64,000 bases of DNA from Candidatus Rifleibacteriota bacterium. GTDB lineage: Bacteria; Muiribacteriota; Ozemobacteria; Ozemobacterales; Ozemobacteraceae. A program made the translations under genes and the position numbers. Of the stretch, positions 36,208 to 45,934 are shown in pieces (position 1 is the stretch's first letter; every line of letters begins with the position of its first letter). Where the stretch lies: assembly GCA_015233155.1 (NCBI GenBank), contig JADFYG010000017.1:26309-90308 (forward strand), read 5' to 3'. A model generated the notes under the pieces. It made no database searches, was not told where the DNA came from, and worked only from the letters and a program-made list of their open reading frames with translations.

Positions 36208-36612
36208 ATGAATTCGTGGATTTTGGCGCTTCCACGTGCTGATATGGAGCACTGCATTAAGATCGGGGTGTTTGGTCGAAATCGCAAAACTATGATTGGA
36301 CATGTTAAAGCAGGGGATAATATCGTTTGCTATGTCACAAAAGAGTGCAAGATCATCGCCATTGGTGAAACAGCAAGCGACTACTACATGGATGATTCTC
36401 AGATTTTCAAATCCACTGAAGCAGTATTTCCAGACAGATTTAAGTTCAAGGCCAAGATCTTGCCATCAAACAAGCAGGTTGATTTGAAGACCTTGGTCGA
36501 TGACCTCGAATTCATTGGCAGCAAGCTTTTCTGGTCGGTATACTTGCGTGCGGGAATGAACAGGCTGACATCAAAAGATTGGAAGCTGATTCAGAACCGC
36601 CTGGAGAAATGA
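36208..36612 (+). CDS. EVE/PUA-like domain protein heading the BREX operon
   Basis: The 134-residue protein reads NSWILALPRADMEHCIKIGVF at the start and KAGDNIVCYVTKECKIIAIGE in the middle, the pattern of EVE domains (PUA-like pocket). EVE domains bind modified bases in DNA or RNA and often sit in modification-dependent restriction systems. Here it is a stand-alone domain without a nuclease. GGAAGGAGGG precedes the ATG. The gap to the next gene is only four bases, so it belongs to the operon. Sensing of phage base modification or of PglX methylation is inference. Confidence 0.75.
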   Translation: MNSWILALPRADMEHCIKIGVFGRNRKTMIGHVKAGDNIVCYVTKECKIIAIGETASDYYMDDSQIFKSTEAVFPDRFKFKAKILPSNKQVDLKTLVDDLEFIGSKLFWSVYLRAGMNRLTSKDWKLIQNRLEK

Positions 36613-36616
36613 GACC

Positions 36617-37423
36617 TTGAATCAATCCGTAGATATTCGAATCCAAGAGCGCCTTCAACGTTTTGGGTTTCGCCTGGGAAAAGGTGGGGTTCATGCTGCC
36701 AGAACTATTATGACAGCTGAACTTCACTCCCTTCTCACGTATGTAAATGATCCAAAGGCTACAGTTGCCGATTACAAAAGGGCGGTGGAGCAAGATAACT
36801 GCCTCGGCAAACGCTCCGCGGTTAGCCGAAATCTAACGTATAGGCATCTTACTGAACTCTACGGCCTTTCGAGCGAATGTCCAATATTTCGTATCTTTTC
36901 CTTCTTCTGGAATCGCCAACCTGAAAGCCGAAATCTTCTCGCCTTATTGATCTCATATGCTCGCGATGCACTACTTCGAGCAGGTGCTCCGATCATACTA
37001 GCCCAACCAGCAGGAACAATCTTCAACCGGGAAACGCTCGAAAAAAAACTGGACGATCTGCAGCAGGGGCGCTTCAGCAAAGCCACGCTGACTTCCGTGT
37101 CTCAGAATATATCTTCCAGTTTTACCCAGTCTGGACATCTCCACGGGAGGATTAAGAAAACTCGAACCCGGCCGCAGGTCAGTCCGGGAGCGGTAAGTTA
37201 TGCACTCTTTCTCAGCTTTTTACAGGGAGCCCGTGGCGAAAATATCTTTACCAGTGAATATGTCGCTTTACTGGACTGCTCGGTAGCCCAAGCAATGGAA
37301 TGTGCTGAAGAAGCCTCCCGTCGCGGATGGATCGTCTTTAAAAGGGTTGGCAAAGTAGTCGAAGTGGTCTTTCCGAATCTCCTTACACCTCTTGAAGTGG
37401 AGTGGCTCCGTGAGCAGAATTAA
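36617..37423 (+). CDS. brxA: BrxA-like (DUF1819-type) BREX protein
   Basis: This 268-residue protein stands in the brxA position before brxB. It has no membrane segments and contains GGVHAARTIM early, YRHLTELYGL, ISYARDALLRAGAP and LASI-like SQNISSSFTQSGHLHGR in the middle, a pattern I associate with DUF1819/BrxA proteins of BREX loci. BrxA is a DNA-binding accessory protein. The likely start is TTG at 36617, with GGAG about ten bases upstream at the end of the EVE gene. The end overlaps brxB. The family call rests partly on position. Confidence 0.65.
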   Translation: MNQSVDIRIQERLQRFGFRLGKGGVHAARTIMTAELHSLLTYVNDPKATVADYKRAVEQDNCLGKRSAVSRNLTYRHLTELYGLSSECPIFRIFSFFWNRQPESRNLLALLISYARDALLRAGAPIILAQPAGTIFNRETLEKKLDDLQQGRFSKATLTSVSQNISSSFTQSGHLHGRIKKTRTRPQVSPGAVSYALFLSFLQGARGENIFTSEYVALLDCSVAQAMECAEEASRRGWIVFKRVGKVVEVVFPNLLTPLEVEWLREQN

Positions 37424-37961
37424 GAAGCTATTGCATTCGTTCAGCACTTTTGTCGCCATCCCCTGGAAATCTGACGCCGCTGCAGCTCAGCGGGTTATCT
37501 TTTGCGTATACAACGAAGCCGACGAACTCCGGTTGCGAGCTCATATCGATGAATTCGAAATTGCCACGAAGCAAGCCGGACATGAGTGGCATCTTTTCGA
37601 TCTGACTGATACCTTTCCTAATTGGCTCACAAGCCAGCGTTATGCCAAGCAGTATTTCGAGAAACCGGCTTTGCTCGGGACGCTTCTCCATAAATACCTG
37701 GATTTTCTTTCCGCCGAGTTTACCTCTTTTCTTGAGAAAAAATCGGCTTCACCAGACTCTATCGTTGCCCTGACAGGAGTGGGGTCGTTGTTTGGCTTCT
37801 TGAAAGTAAAGGATGTTGTGGACAAATTTGCACCATCTGTGAAGGGAAGGCTTCTGGTGTTTTTTCCGGGTAATTACGAGAACAACAACTATCGCCTCCT
37901 CGATGGGTATGACGGCTGGAATTACCTTGCCGTGCCCATCACCGCTAACCAGGAATTCTAA
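37410..37961 (+). CDS. brxB: BREX protein BrxB (DUF1788)
   Basis: The 183-residue product carries the DUF1788 hallmarks: VGSLFGFLKVKDVV and GRLLVFFPGNYENNNYRLLD, then GWNYLAVPI at the end. BrxB is a core BREX type 1 protein of unknown biochemical role that binds BrxC and PglZ-containing complexes. I chose GTG at 37410, because GGAG lies seven bases before it. It overlaps brxA by 14 bases and is followed by brxC after 14 bases. Confidence 0.9.
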   Translation: MSRIKKLLHSFSTFVAIPWKSDAAAAQRVIFCVYNEADELRLRAHIDEFEIATKQAGHEWHLFDLTDTFPNWLTSQRYAKQYFEKPALLGTLLHKYLDFLSAEFTSFLEKKSASPDSIVALTGVGSLFGFLKVKDVVDKFAPSVKGRLLVFFPGNYENNNYRLLDGYDGWNYLAVPITANQEF

Positions 37962-37975
37962 TCGAGGAATTGACC

Positions 37976-40900
37976 ATGATAAACCAGGATATTTACCAAA
38001 AAGATCCGTCAAAGCGAAAACTTGTCAATGAAGGTGTCGCTAACGTCAACGATGAGACGAACCAGGCGGCCATGACGGTCTTACGTTATGAGTTGGAAAC
38101 ATTCGTTTGTAACGGCCAATACGAGAAAGGTCTGTTCCATATTCTCGATACGTATTTGAAAAACGTCGAGCAGGCCCAGCAGCCAGGCGTCTGGGTAAGC
38201 GGCTTTTACGGTTCTGGTAAATCTCATCTGGTGAAAATGCTCAGAGCTCTTTGGGGCGATACCCATTTCGATGATGGGGCTTCAGCCCGTGGCATCGCCA
38301 ACCTTTCGCAAAACATTCAGGATTGTCTCAAGGAACTAACCACCCAGGGAAAACGACACGGAGGGCTTCATGCAGCTTCCGGCACTTTGGGATCCGGCGC
38401 CAGCGGCAGTGTCCGTCTTGCATTGTTGCGTATTGTCTTCAAATCTGTCGGTCTCCCAGAACAGTATCCGGTTGCGAGGTTCATCATGTGGTTACGGGCC
38501 GAGGGGTTGTATGACCATATCAGAGCCCAGGTGGAGAAAGGCGGTTTCGATTGGCAGGAGGAACTCGACAATTTTTACGTTGCTGAAGGTCTTCATGAGG
38601 CCCTGGTCAAAACCAAGCCAAATCTTTTCGCCTCTACGGCAACCTGCGTGGAAACCCTGAACAACCTCTATCCACACGTGAACGACATCAGCAGCGATGA
38701 GATGATCAAGGCCATTAAACAGGCTCTATCCAAGACTGACAAATTTCCTCTGACAGTAATAGTTCTTGACGAAATGCAGCAGTTCATTGGCGAAGACAGC
38801 CAGCGATCACACGATGTTCAGGAGGTCGTCGAAGCATGTTGCAAGAAGATCGGCGGTAAACTCCTGTTTATCGCCACTGGCCAGACTGCTGTCACTGGCA
38901 CATCGAATCTGAAAAAGCTTGAAGGTCGCTTCACTATTCGAATTGAACTTTCCGATGCAGATGTCGATACCGTCATTCGTCAGGTGATTCTCGCCAAAAA
39001 AGCTGATGCCATTACTGCCATCGAAAAAATGACGCAAACCAATCTCGGGGAGATTTCACGGCATCTTGCGGGAACCACCATCGGGCATCGACAGGATGAC
39101 GTTATGTTCTTTTCCCAGGATTATCCGATTTTGCCGACTCGAAGAAGGTTTTGGGAATACACCCTCCGCGTTCTCGACCAAACCGGCACCGACAGTCAGC
39201 TTCGAAACCAGCTCAGCATGATTCACAAGGCAATCCAGACGAATATTGCGTCCCCACTTGGTTCGGTCATTCCGGCCGACTATCTCTTTTTTGATTCAGC
39301 CGATAAATTGCTTCAGGCTCGTATTCTGCCGAGAAAATTACACGAAAGAACCATGAAGTGGATCAAGGGTTCTTCAGACGAAAAACTTCTAGCGCGGGCT
39401 TGTGGTGTTGTTTTCCTGATCAACAAGCTTGCCGGAGCCAACAACGAGATTGGCATCAAATCCACGTATGATACGATTGCCGATCTGATGGTGGAAGACC
39501 TTCAGGGTGGCAGTGGCCCCCTCCGAAGCAAATTACAGAGCCTCTTGAATTCCTGCGATCTTGTGATGAAGGTTGGCGATGAGTTCCGCATACAGACGGA
39601 AGAAAGTTCAGCTTGGAATGATGAATTTCTGAGCCAAAGAAACCAGCTGGCCAATGAAACCCATCGTATTGAAGCCGAACGCGACGACCGCCTTCGGAAA
39701 AAATTTGGTGAACTCGTGAAGAAGTTGTCCCTGACACAAGGCAATTCGAAGGTTAATCGCGAGGTTTATCCAGTCTTCGAATCCCAACTTCCCACCGATG
39801 TTGACAAGAAGGTATGTGTTTGGGTTCGGGATGGCTGGAGCGTCGATGAGAACTCTGTTCGGGCAGATGCCAAACAAGCTGGCAATATGGCGCCCACAGT
39901 ATTTGTCTACATCCCGAAGCGGTCAGCCGACGATTTGAGGCGACAAATCATTGAGTTCAAGGCAGCTTGTTCCACACTCGACAAGCGGGGCGTTCCCAAT
40001 ACTCCGGAAGGCGTTGAGGCCAGGGCAGTTATGGAAACAACTAGGCAGAGCGCGGAATCGAAAATGAAGAGTCTCCTCGACGAAGCTTTTTCCGGGTCGA
40101 GAGTGTTTCAGGCCGGAGGTAACGAAATCCTTGGCAACAATCTTCAGGAAATGGTTCTTGAGGCTGGTAACAATGCGCTTCAGCGTCTGTACCCGCAATT
40201 TGGTGTCGCGGACCATACCGGTTGGGAAAAAGTCTATACCAAGGCCAAGCAAGGTTCTCCGGACGCTCTGAAAGCCGTCGGAGATGATGGAGAACCCGTG
40301 AAGCAGCCGGTGTGCAAGGCGATTGTTGGTTATATCGCCGGTGGAAAAAAGGGTATTGATATTCGTTCGCATTTTGAAGAACCTCCATTCGGTTGGTCGC
40401 GTGACGCAGTGGATGGAGCACTTCAGGTATTGCTGATTGCCGGAATTTTACGAGCTCAGGACGAGCATGGCAAGACACTTGATCCCAAAGAAATTGAGAG
40501 AAAGCAGATAGGGAAAATAGCTCTCAAGATAGAAGCGACAACCATTACCACCGTCCAGCGCATCCAGATTCGCAAGGTTCTCCAGAAAATTGGAGTTCAG
40601 GTGAAGCAGGGTGAAGAGTTGACCGGCATCTCAGAATTTCTACAAAAAATGAATGATCTCGCCTCACGTGCTGGAGGAGATGGACCGAAACCCCAGAAAC
40701 CCGACGTGACATTCCTGGAAGAAATCCGGTTGGCGACTGGGAATGAACAGCTTTTGGCGGTGTATAATCAAAGGGAAGAATTGCTCAAAGCCCTTGACGA
40801 ATGGCGCAATCTCGCCGCAGGAATTGAAAGTCGCTGGGGAAATTGGGAAAGTCTGCAAATGTTGTTGAACTATGCGGGAACTCTGAAACTGGCACAGGAA

Positions 40901-41404
40901 ATCCAACAGCAGACTGCTGCTATTCAGCATCAACGTCTCTTGCTGGCCGAGCCGGACCCTATTTTGCCACTGCTGAAAAGCCTCGAAGATGGTCTTAGAA
41001 AAGAGATCAAAGAGGACTGCCAGGATTTTTCGAAAGAATTCGCTAATCAGCAGGATAGTTTGGCGCGTGACGCCGCCTGGAAATCGTTGCCGAAAGATGA
41101 AAAGCAGGGTCTTTACCAGACCTGCGGAGTTGAAACCTGTCCGGAATTCAACGTGGGAACTCGGGAGGACCTGCTTACCGCGCTTAAACAATATCCTATT
41201 TCCTCCTGGAAAGATCGTATGGATGCACTGCCTGAGCGGTTTAACCGCGTTCGCGAGGAAGCTGCGAAACTGCTCGAACCCGAGGCTCAAAAAATTGAGC
41301 TTCCCAAGCGAACTTTGCATAACGCTCAAGAGGTTGATGTTTGGCTCAAGGAAACTGAAACTCTTCTGAAGAAAAAGGTTGGGAGGGGGCCGGTCATTGT
41401 ATGA
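37976..41404 (+). CDS. brxC: BREX P-loop ATPase BrxC
   Basis: The 1142-residue cytoplasmic ATPase has Walker A GFYGSGKSH (about residues 77-85) and Walker B VIVLDEMQQF, then a long body and a helical C-terminus. It begins INQDIYQKDPSKRKLVNEGV, typical of BrxC. The length is usual (about 1100-1200). BrxC is essential for phage restriction and methylation in characterised type 1 systems and forms large complexes with PglX, PglZ and BrxB. GAGG stands before ATG 37976. The end overlaps the open frame of pglX-1. Confidence 0.93.
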   Translation: MINQDIYQKDPSKRKLVNEGVANVNDETNQAAMTVLRYELETFVCNGQYEKGLFHILDTYLKNVEQAQQPGVWVSGFYGSGKSHLVKMLRALWGDTHFDDGASARGIANLSQNIQDCLKELTTQGKRHGGLHAASGTLGSGASGSVRLALLRIVFKSVGLPEQYPVARFIMWLRAEGLYDHIRAQVEKGGFDWQEELDNFYVAEGLHEALVKTKPNLFASTATCVETLNNLYPHVNDISSDEMIKAIKQALSKTDKFPLTVIVLDEMQQFIGEDSQRSHDVQEVVEACCKKIGGKLLFIATGQTAVTGTSNLKKLEGRFTIRIELSDADVDTVIRQVILAKKADAITAIEKMTQTNLGEISRHLAGTTIGHRQDDVMFFSQDYPILPTRRRFWEYTLRVLDQTGTDSQLRNQLSMIHKAIQTNIASPLGSVIPADYLFFDSADKLLQARILPRKLHERTMKWIKGSSDEKLLARACGVVFLINKLAGANNEIGIKSTYDTIADLMVEDLQGGSGPLRSKLQSLLNSCDLVMKVGDEFRIQTEESSAWNDEFLSQRNQLANETHRIEAERDDRLRKKFGELVKKLSLTQGNSKVNREVYPVFESQLPTDVDKKVCVWVRDGWSVDENSVRADAKQAGNMAPTVFVYIPKRSADDLRRQIIEFKAACSTLDKRGVPNTPEGVEARAVMETTRQSAESKMKSLLDEAFSGSRVFQAGGNEILGNNLQEMVLEAGNNALQRLYPQFGVADHTGWEKVYTKAKQGSPDALKAVGDDGEPVKQPVCKAIVGYIAGGKKGIDIRSHFEEPPFGWSRDAVDGALQVLLIAGILRAQDEHGKTLDPKEIERKQIGKIALKIEATTITTVQRIQIRKVLQKIGVQVKQGEELTGISEFLQKMNDLASRAGGDGPKPQKPDVTFLEEIRLATGNEQLLAVYNQREELLKALDEWRNLAAGIESRWGNWESLQMLLNYAGTLKLAQEIQQQTAAIQHQRLLLAEPDPILPLLKSLEDGLRKEIKEDCQDFSKEFANQQDSLARDAAWKSLPKDEKQGLYQTCGVETCPEFNVGTREDLLTALKQYPISSWKDRMDALPERFNRVREEAAKLLEPEAQKIELPKRTLHNAQEVDVWLKETETLLKKKVGRGPVIV

Positions 41405-41438
41405 AGTTTTGCCAATACGGGATATGAAAAGTATGGAA

Positions 41439-44400
41439 ATGAAACCCCTTGAGAGAGGCCTTCGAAACAGGCTCGAAAAGACCGTTAAAGATGCCCGCGA
41501 CATAGCTGAATCAGCCGCCGCTGCCGTTTTGGGGCAGTTGGGTTTGGGTGATGCGAAATCCCCGTCACATCTTGGAAGCATCGAACAGGAATTGCGTCGT
41601 AAGTTGAGGATTCATGGGCGACAGTTGGGAGACGTTCGCGACGAAAAAACAGGCAAGCAAGATGTTGCAAGGTTAACGGAAGAGGTCTCCTACGAGCACT
41701 GGCACCGGATGTTGTTTGCGCGTTTTTTGGCTGAGAATAATCTGCTGATGTATCCTGACCCTGACGGCCCTGTACCGGTCACTCTCGAAGAATGTGAAGA
41801 TCTGGCCGTCGATGAGGGCGCAAAGAACGGATGGGAGTTGGCTGCAAGGTTCGCTTCCCGTATGTTGCCGCAGATTTTCAGGCCCGACTCGCCGGTGTTT
41901 CAGCTGGTATTTCCCCCTGAGCATCAGCAAAAATTGGAGAGACTGGTTGCAGAATTGCCGGATGAAGTCTTCAAAGCATCCGATTCACTGGGCTGGGTCT
42001 ACCAATTTTGGCAGACCAAGAAGAAGGATGAGGTCAATGCTTCAGAGGTGAAGATCGGGGCACGTGAACTTCCTGTCGTTACTCAGCTTTTCACTGAGCC
42101 GTATATGGTTTCATTTTTGCTCGATAATTCTCTTGGCGCCTGGTGGGCCGGTCATCGCCTTTCGAAAGACGATTTGCATACTGCCAAAGATGAGGGTGAA
42201 CTGCGAAAAGCAGCAAGTATTCCCGTAGTCTCACTTGAATACCTGCGTTTTGTGAAGAACGATGACGCCTCTTGGATACCTGCCGCAGGAACCTTCGATG
42301 CTTGGCCTAAGACCCTGAAAGAATTGAAGACCCTCGATCCATGCTGCGGATCTGGTCATTTCCTGGTGGCAGCTTTTCTTATGTTAGTTCCCATGAGAAT
42401 GGAACTGGAAAAATTATCCGCTAGGGACGCTGTTGACGCTGTGTTACGAGAAAATATACACGGTCTCGAAATTGATCAGCGATGCGTTGAACTGGCCGCC
42501 TTTGCTCTTGCTCTCACAGCCTGGAAATTTCCCGATGCCGGTGGATACCGCGCTTTACCTGACTTGAATCTCGCCTGCTCTGGCCTTTCTATCAGCATGA
42601 CCAGAGAAAAATGGAAGTTATTGGCACATGGAAGAGAGGATTTGAAAGTTGCGCTCGGCTGGATGTATGACGAGTTTAAGGCTGCTCCAGTTCTAGGAAG
42701 CCTATTAAATCCATCTGAATCTGACTTTTCAAGAATTGTTAAATGGAAAGATCTTTCAAACACTTTAAAGCAAGCTTTTGTCCAAGAGTCCGATTATGAG
42801 AATTCTGAAGCAGGTGTGGTTGCACATGGTTTAGTAAAAGCATCTGAAATTATGTCTGAAAAATTCAATTGGATAATTACAAATGTACCTTATCGAGCTT
42901 CCAATGATTTGGATGATGGGATTCGAAATTATGTATCAAAAAATTATCGTATCGGGGCAACAGATCTTTCAACAGCCTTTCTTTTGAGGATTTTCAGTTT
43001 TATTTCCAGCAATGGTAATGGAGCTATAGTCATTCCGCAGAGTTGGCTTATTCAGCCTAGTTATAAAGAACTGCGAAATTTTGTTCTTTGCCAGAAAGGT
43101 CTCAATTTGATTGCTAGATTGGGGCCAGGGGCTTTCCAAGAGATTTCAGGAGAAGTTGTAAATGTTCTCTTGATGGTTTTTTCCGGAAGCAAAATATGCC
43201 AATATTTTGGTGGAATAGACTGTGATAGAAATTCAACATTTGAAATAAAGAAAGACACTTTAAAGAGTTTCGTCATTGAAAATGTAGACTCACAAAAACA
43301 ATTAATAAACCCAGATTTCGTGATATTTCTCGGAAAGAGGAAAGATGGAATCACCTTGCTTGGAGAATTTGCTTCTTCCGTTCAAGGAATAAAAACAGGG
43401 GAAGACGACCGTTTTAAAAGGAAGTTCTGGGAGTTTGGATCTTCTTTTTCCCAATGGATTTTTTTGCAAAGCACAATTGGGGCAACTGGCTTTTTCGGAG
43501 GTCTGGAACATCTCGTATTCTGGGATTGCAATGGAGAGCATCTTGCGCGAAAACAGGGAATGACTGCATGGGGAAAGTGTGGAATAGCTGTCAGCCAAAT
43601 GTCTGATCTTCCTTGTTGTATTTATCTCGGCGGTGCATTTGATAGTAATATGACTGCAATTGTCTTGAAGAAAATAGATGACTTTGAAGCCCTTCTTGAT
43701 TTTGCATTGAAAGGTGACCTTTCGATCAAGGTTCGGGCTTTTGATCAATCAATTAAGCCCACTAATAGCAGCTTCGAAAAAATCGAGTTTTCTATAGGAG
43801 AATTTTCAAGTTCTTTTAAGAACAGCTATCCTTTGGGATGTCCGAAGCCATTTTCAAATGATTCTACCCAATGGTTATTTCATGGACATCCGTTTGGAAA
43901 TGTAACATGGAAAACTGAGGTGAAAAGGCTCGCAAACGGAATTCTTCGAAGTGATGACACGGTTCTCCAGGTCGCTTTGGTACGCCTTCTCGGATATCAA
44001 TGGCCAGCGGAACTAGATGATAAAATGGAACTCGATGACCTTCAACGCGAATGGGTGAAAAAATGCAAGACACTTGCATCCCATGTCGATGACGACGGCA
44101 TTGTCTGCATTCCTCCGGTTCGTGGGGAAGCCTCCGCCGCCGAAAGACTTTTGAACCTTCTTGTCGATGCGCATGGTCCGTCCTGGACTAATGACATCCT
44201 TGCTGAATTACTCAAGAATTCCGATCATGGCGGCAAATCTCTCGAAACATGGCTTCGTGACAAGTTCTTTTCTCAGCACTGCAAGATTTTTCAGAATCGG
44301 CCATTTATCTGGCACATTTGGGATGGCCTGCGGGATGGTTTTTCCGTCCTGGTGAATTACCACAAATTAGATCACAAAAATCTTGAGACCCTCATCTACA

Positions 44401-44828
44401 CCTATCTCGGCGACTGGATTTCCCGCATGAAACAAGACCTCGACCAAGGCATCGATGGAGCTGAAGAAAAAATCGCCGCTGCGGAATCGCTGAAGAAGAA
44501 GCTCGAATTGATTCTCGAAGGCGAAAGTCCCTACGACATTTTTGTTCGCTGGAAACCTCTCGACAAGCAACCCATCGGGTGGAAGCCTGACCTCAACGAC
44601 GGTGTCCGCCTAAACATCCGCCCCTTCATGAGTGTTCCCGACGTCGGCAAAAAAGGGGCAGGCATCTTTCGTGACAAACCCAACATCAAGTGGGAAAAAG
44701 ATCGCGGCAGAGACGTCGAGTCTGCACCCTGGTATCATCTCTTCAAAGGCGACCGCATTAACGACCACCACCTGACCCTTGCCGAAAAAATATCACGGCA
44801 TAAGGTAGGAAGGGAGACCTCGACATGA
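41439..44828 (+). CDS. pglX: BREX adenine methyltransferase PglX, first copy
   Basis: The 1129-residue product is a putative N6-adenine methyltransferase with SAM motif I LDPCCGSGHFLVAAF (about residue 298) and a catalytic motif written NVPY (about residue 482) instead of NPPY. It marks host DNA at one strand of a non-palindromic site, the signal for self in BREX. Its N- and C-terminal thirds match the second copy at 46681 closely; the middle (about 400-790) is unlike it and the DNA there is visibly more AT-rich, consistent with a swapped target-recognition region. I chose ATG 41439 by alignment with the second copy; ATG 41424 is possible. The end overlaps the ATPase gene by four bases. Confidence 0.92.
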   Translation: MKPLERGLRNRLEKTVKDARDIAESAAAAVLGQLGLGDAKSPSHLGSIEQELRRKLRIHGRQLGDVRDEKTGKQDVARLTEEVSYEHWHRMLFARFLAENNLLMYPDPDGPVPVTLEECEDLAVDEGAKNGWELAARFASRMLPQIFRPDSPVFQLVFPPEHQQKLERLVAELPDEVFKASDSLGWVYQFWQTKKKDEVNASEVKIGARELPVVTQLFTEPYMVSFLLDNSLGAWWAGHRLSKDDLHTAKDEGELRKAASIPVVSLEYLRFVKNDDASWIPAAGTFDAWPKTLKELKTLDPCCGSGHFLVAAFLMLVPMRMELEKLSARDAVDAVLRENIHGLEIDQRCVELAAFALALTAWKFPDAGGYRALPDLNLACSGLSISMTREKWKLLAHGREDLKVALGWMYDEFKAAPVLGSLLNPSESDFSRIVKWKDLSNTLKQAFVQESDYENSEAGVVAHGLVKASEIMSEKFNWIITNVPYRASNDLDDGIRNYVSKNYRIGATDLSTAFLLRIFSFISSNGNGAIVIPQSWLIQPSYKELRNFVLCQKGLNLIARLGPGAFQEISGEVVNVLLMVFSGSKICQYFGGIDCDRNSTFEIKKDTLKSFVIENVDSQKQLINPDFVIFLGKRKDGITLLGEFASSVQGIKTGEDDRFKRKFWEFGSSFSQWIFLQSTIGATGFFGGLEHLVFWDCNGEHLARKQGMTAWGKCGIAVSQMSDLPCCIYLGGAFDSNMTAIVLKKIDDFEALLDFALKGDLSIKVRAFDQSIKPTNSSFEKIEFSIGEFSSSFKNSYPLGCPKPFSNDSTQWLFHGHPFGNVTWKTEVKRLANGILRSDDTVLQVALVRLLGYQWPAELDDKMELDDLQREWVKKCKTLASHVDDDGIVCIPPVRGEASAAERLLNLLVDAHGPSWTNDILAELLKNSDHGGKSLETWLRDKFFSQHCKIFQNRPFIWHIWDGLRDGFSVLVNYHKLDHKNLETLIYTYLGDWISRMKQDLDQGIDGAEEKIAAAESLKKKLELILEGESPYDIFVRWKPLDKQPIGWKPDLNDGVRLNIRPFMSVPDVGKKGAGIFRDKPNIKWEKDRGRDVESAPWYHLFKGDRINDHHLTLAEKISRHKVGRETST

Positions 44829-45934
44829 ACCAAATTCGTAATTTGACCATTCGTGGGTTTAAATCCATAAAAAGCCTGGAATCATTTAATTTGTATGATT
44901 TGAATGTGTTGATTGGCGCCAACGGAGCCGGGAAGAGTAACTTCGTTTCTTTTTTCCGAATGCTCAATGAAATGGTCGAGCAACGTCTTCAAGTTTGGAC
45001 GCAGAAGCAAGGAGGAGCTGATCGCATTCTCAGTTTTGGAATTAAAGAAACCCAGCAATTCTCAGCCGGAATTCGGTTTGGCCTCAATGAGTATGACATC
45101 ATTTTAGAACCAACCGCTGAAGGGGGTTTCATTTTCTCGAGAGAACAGTTGTATTTTAGCGGTCCACACTTTGGAATTACTCGCCCCTCCCTGGGTTCCG
45201 GTCATAAGGAATCCAATCTTAAAAAGGAAATGAAAGGTGGAGTTTCTGCCAACGTGGCTTCCTATTGTTTCAACTCCATCTCTGCTTGGAAAGTTTTCCA
45301 TGTGCATGATACGAGTGAGACAGCTGGAGTTAAACGGCAGGGGAGCACTCATGATTATGCGTATTTGCGATCTGACGCATCAAACCTTGCACCCTTTCTT
45401 TTCCAACTTTCAAAGAATTTTCCTGAAACCTACCAGCAAATTCGCAAAACGATCTCCCTGGCTGTTCCATTTTTTGATGACTTTATTTGGAAACCTCAAA
45501 AGCTTTCTTCCGATTCAGACGAGGAACAGGTGCGATTATTGTGGCGCCAACAAGGAAGCGATTATCCCCTTTGGCCAAGCCAATTATCAGATGGCACTAT
45601 TCGCTTTATATGTTTGGTGACGGCTCTATTGCAGCCCCAACCGCCATCTACCATCATCATTGATGAGCCTGAGCTTGGTTTGCATCCATATGCCATAACG
45701 CTACTGGGTGCATTGATTCGGTCAGCTTCAAAGCGAATGCAGATAATTGTCTCCACGCAATCGGTTCCACTTCTGAATGAATTTTCCATTGAGGATTTGG
45801 TTGTCGTGGAGCGAAAAGAGGGAGGGACAATTTTTAACCGACTCAGCCAGGATGAGTTCAAAACATGGCTTGAAGACTATAGTGTCGGCGAGCTTTGGGA
45901 AAAAAATATCCTGGGTGGGAGACCGGAAAAATGA
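44825..45934 (+). CDS. ABC-type ATPase nested in BREX (AAA_21/AAA_15)
   Basis: The 369-residue protein has Walker A GANGAGKSN (residues 31-39), an ABC signature-like LSDGTIR (about residue 255), Walker B TIIIDEPELGLHP and a switch STQS. This is the SMC/RecF-like architecture found in OLD, PARIS (AriA), Septu and retron ATPases. It overlaps PglX-1 by four bases and the DUF4276 gene by four bases, so the two are translated together. The ATPase would sense a phage trigger and release the nuclease-like partner; that is inference from AriA/AriB. It is not part of the standard BREX set. Confidence 0.88.
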   Translation: MNQIRNLTIRGFKSIKSLESFNLYDLNVLIGANGAGKSNFVSFFRMLNEMVEQRLQVWTQKQGGADRILSFGIKETQQFSAGIRFGLNEYDIILEPTAEGGFIFSREQLYFSGPHFGITRPSLGSGHKESNLKKEMKGGVSANVASYCFNSISAWKVFHVHDTSETAGVKRQGSTHDYAYLRSDASNLAPFLFQLSKNFPETYQQIRKTISLAVPFFDDFIWKPQKLSSDSDEEQVRLLWRQQGSDYPLWPSQLSDGTIRFICLVTALLQPQPPSTIIIDEPELGLHPYAITLLGALIRSASKRMQIIVSTQSVPLLNEFSIEDLVVVERKEGGTIFNRLSQDEFKTWLEDYSVGELWEKNILGGRPEK

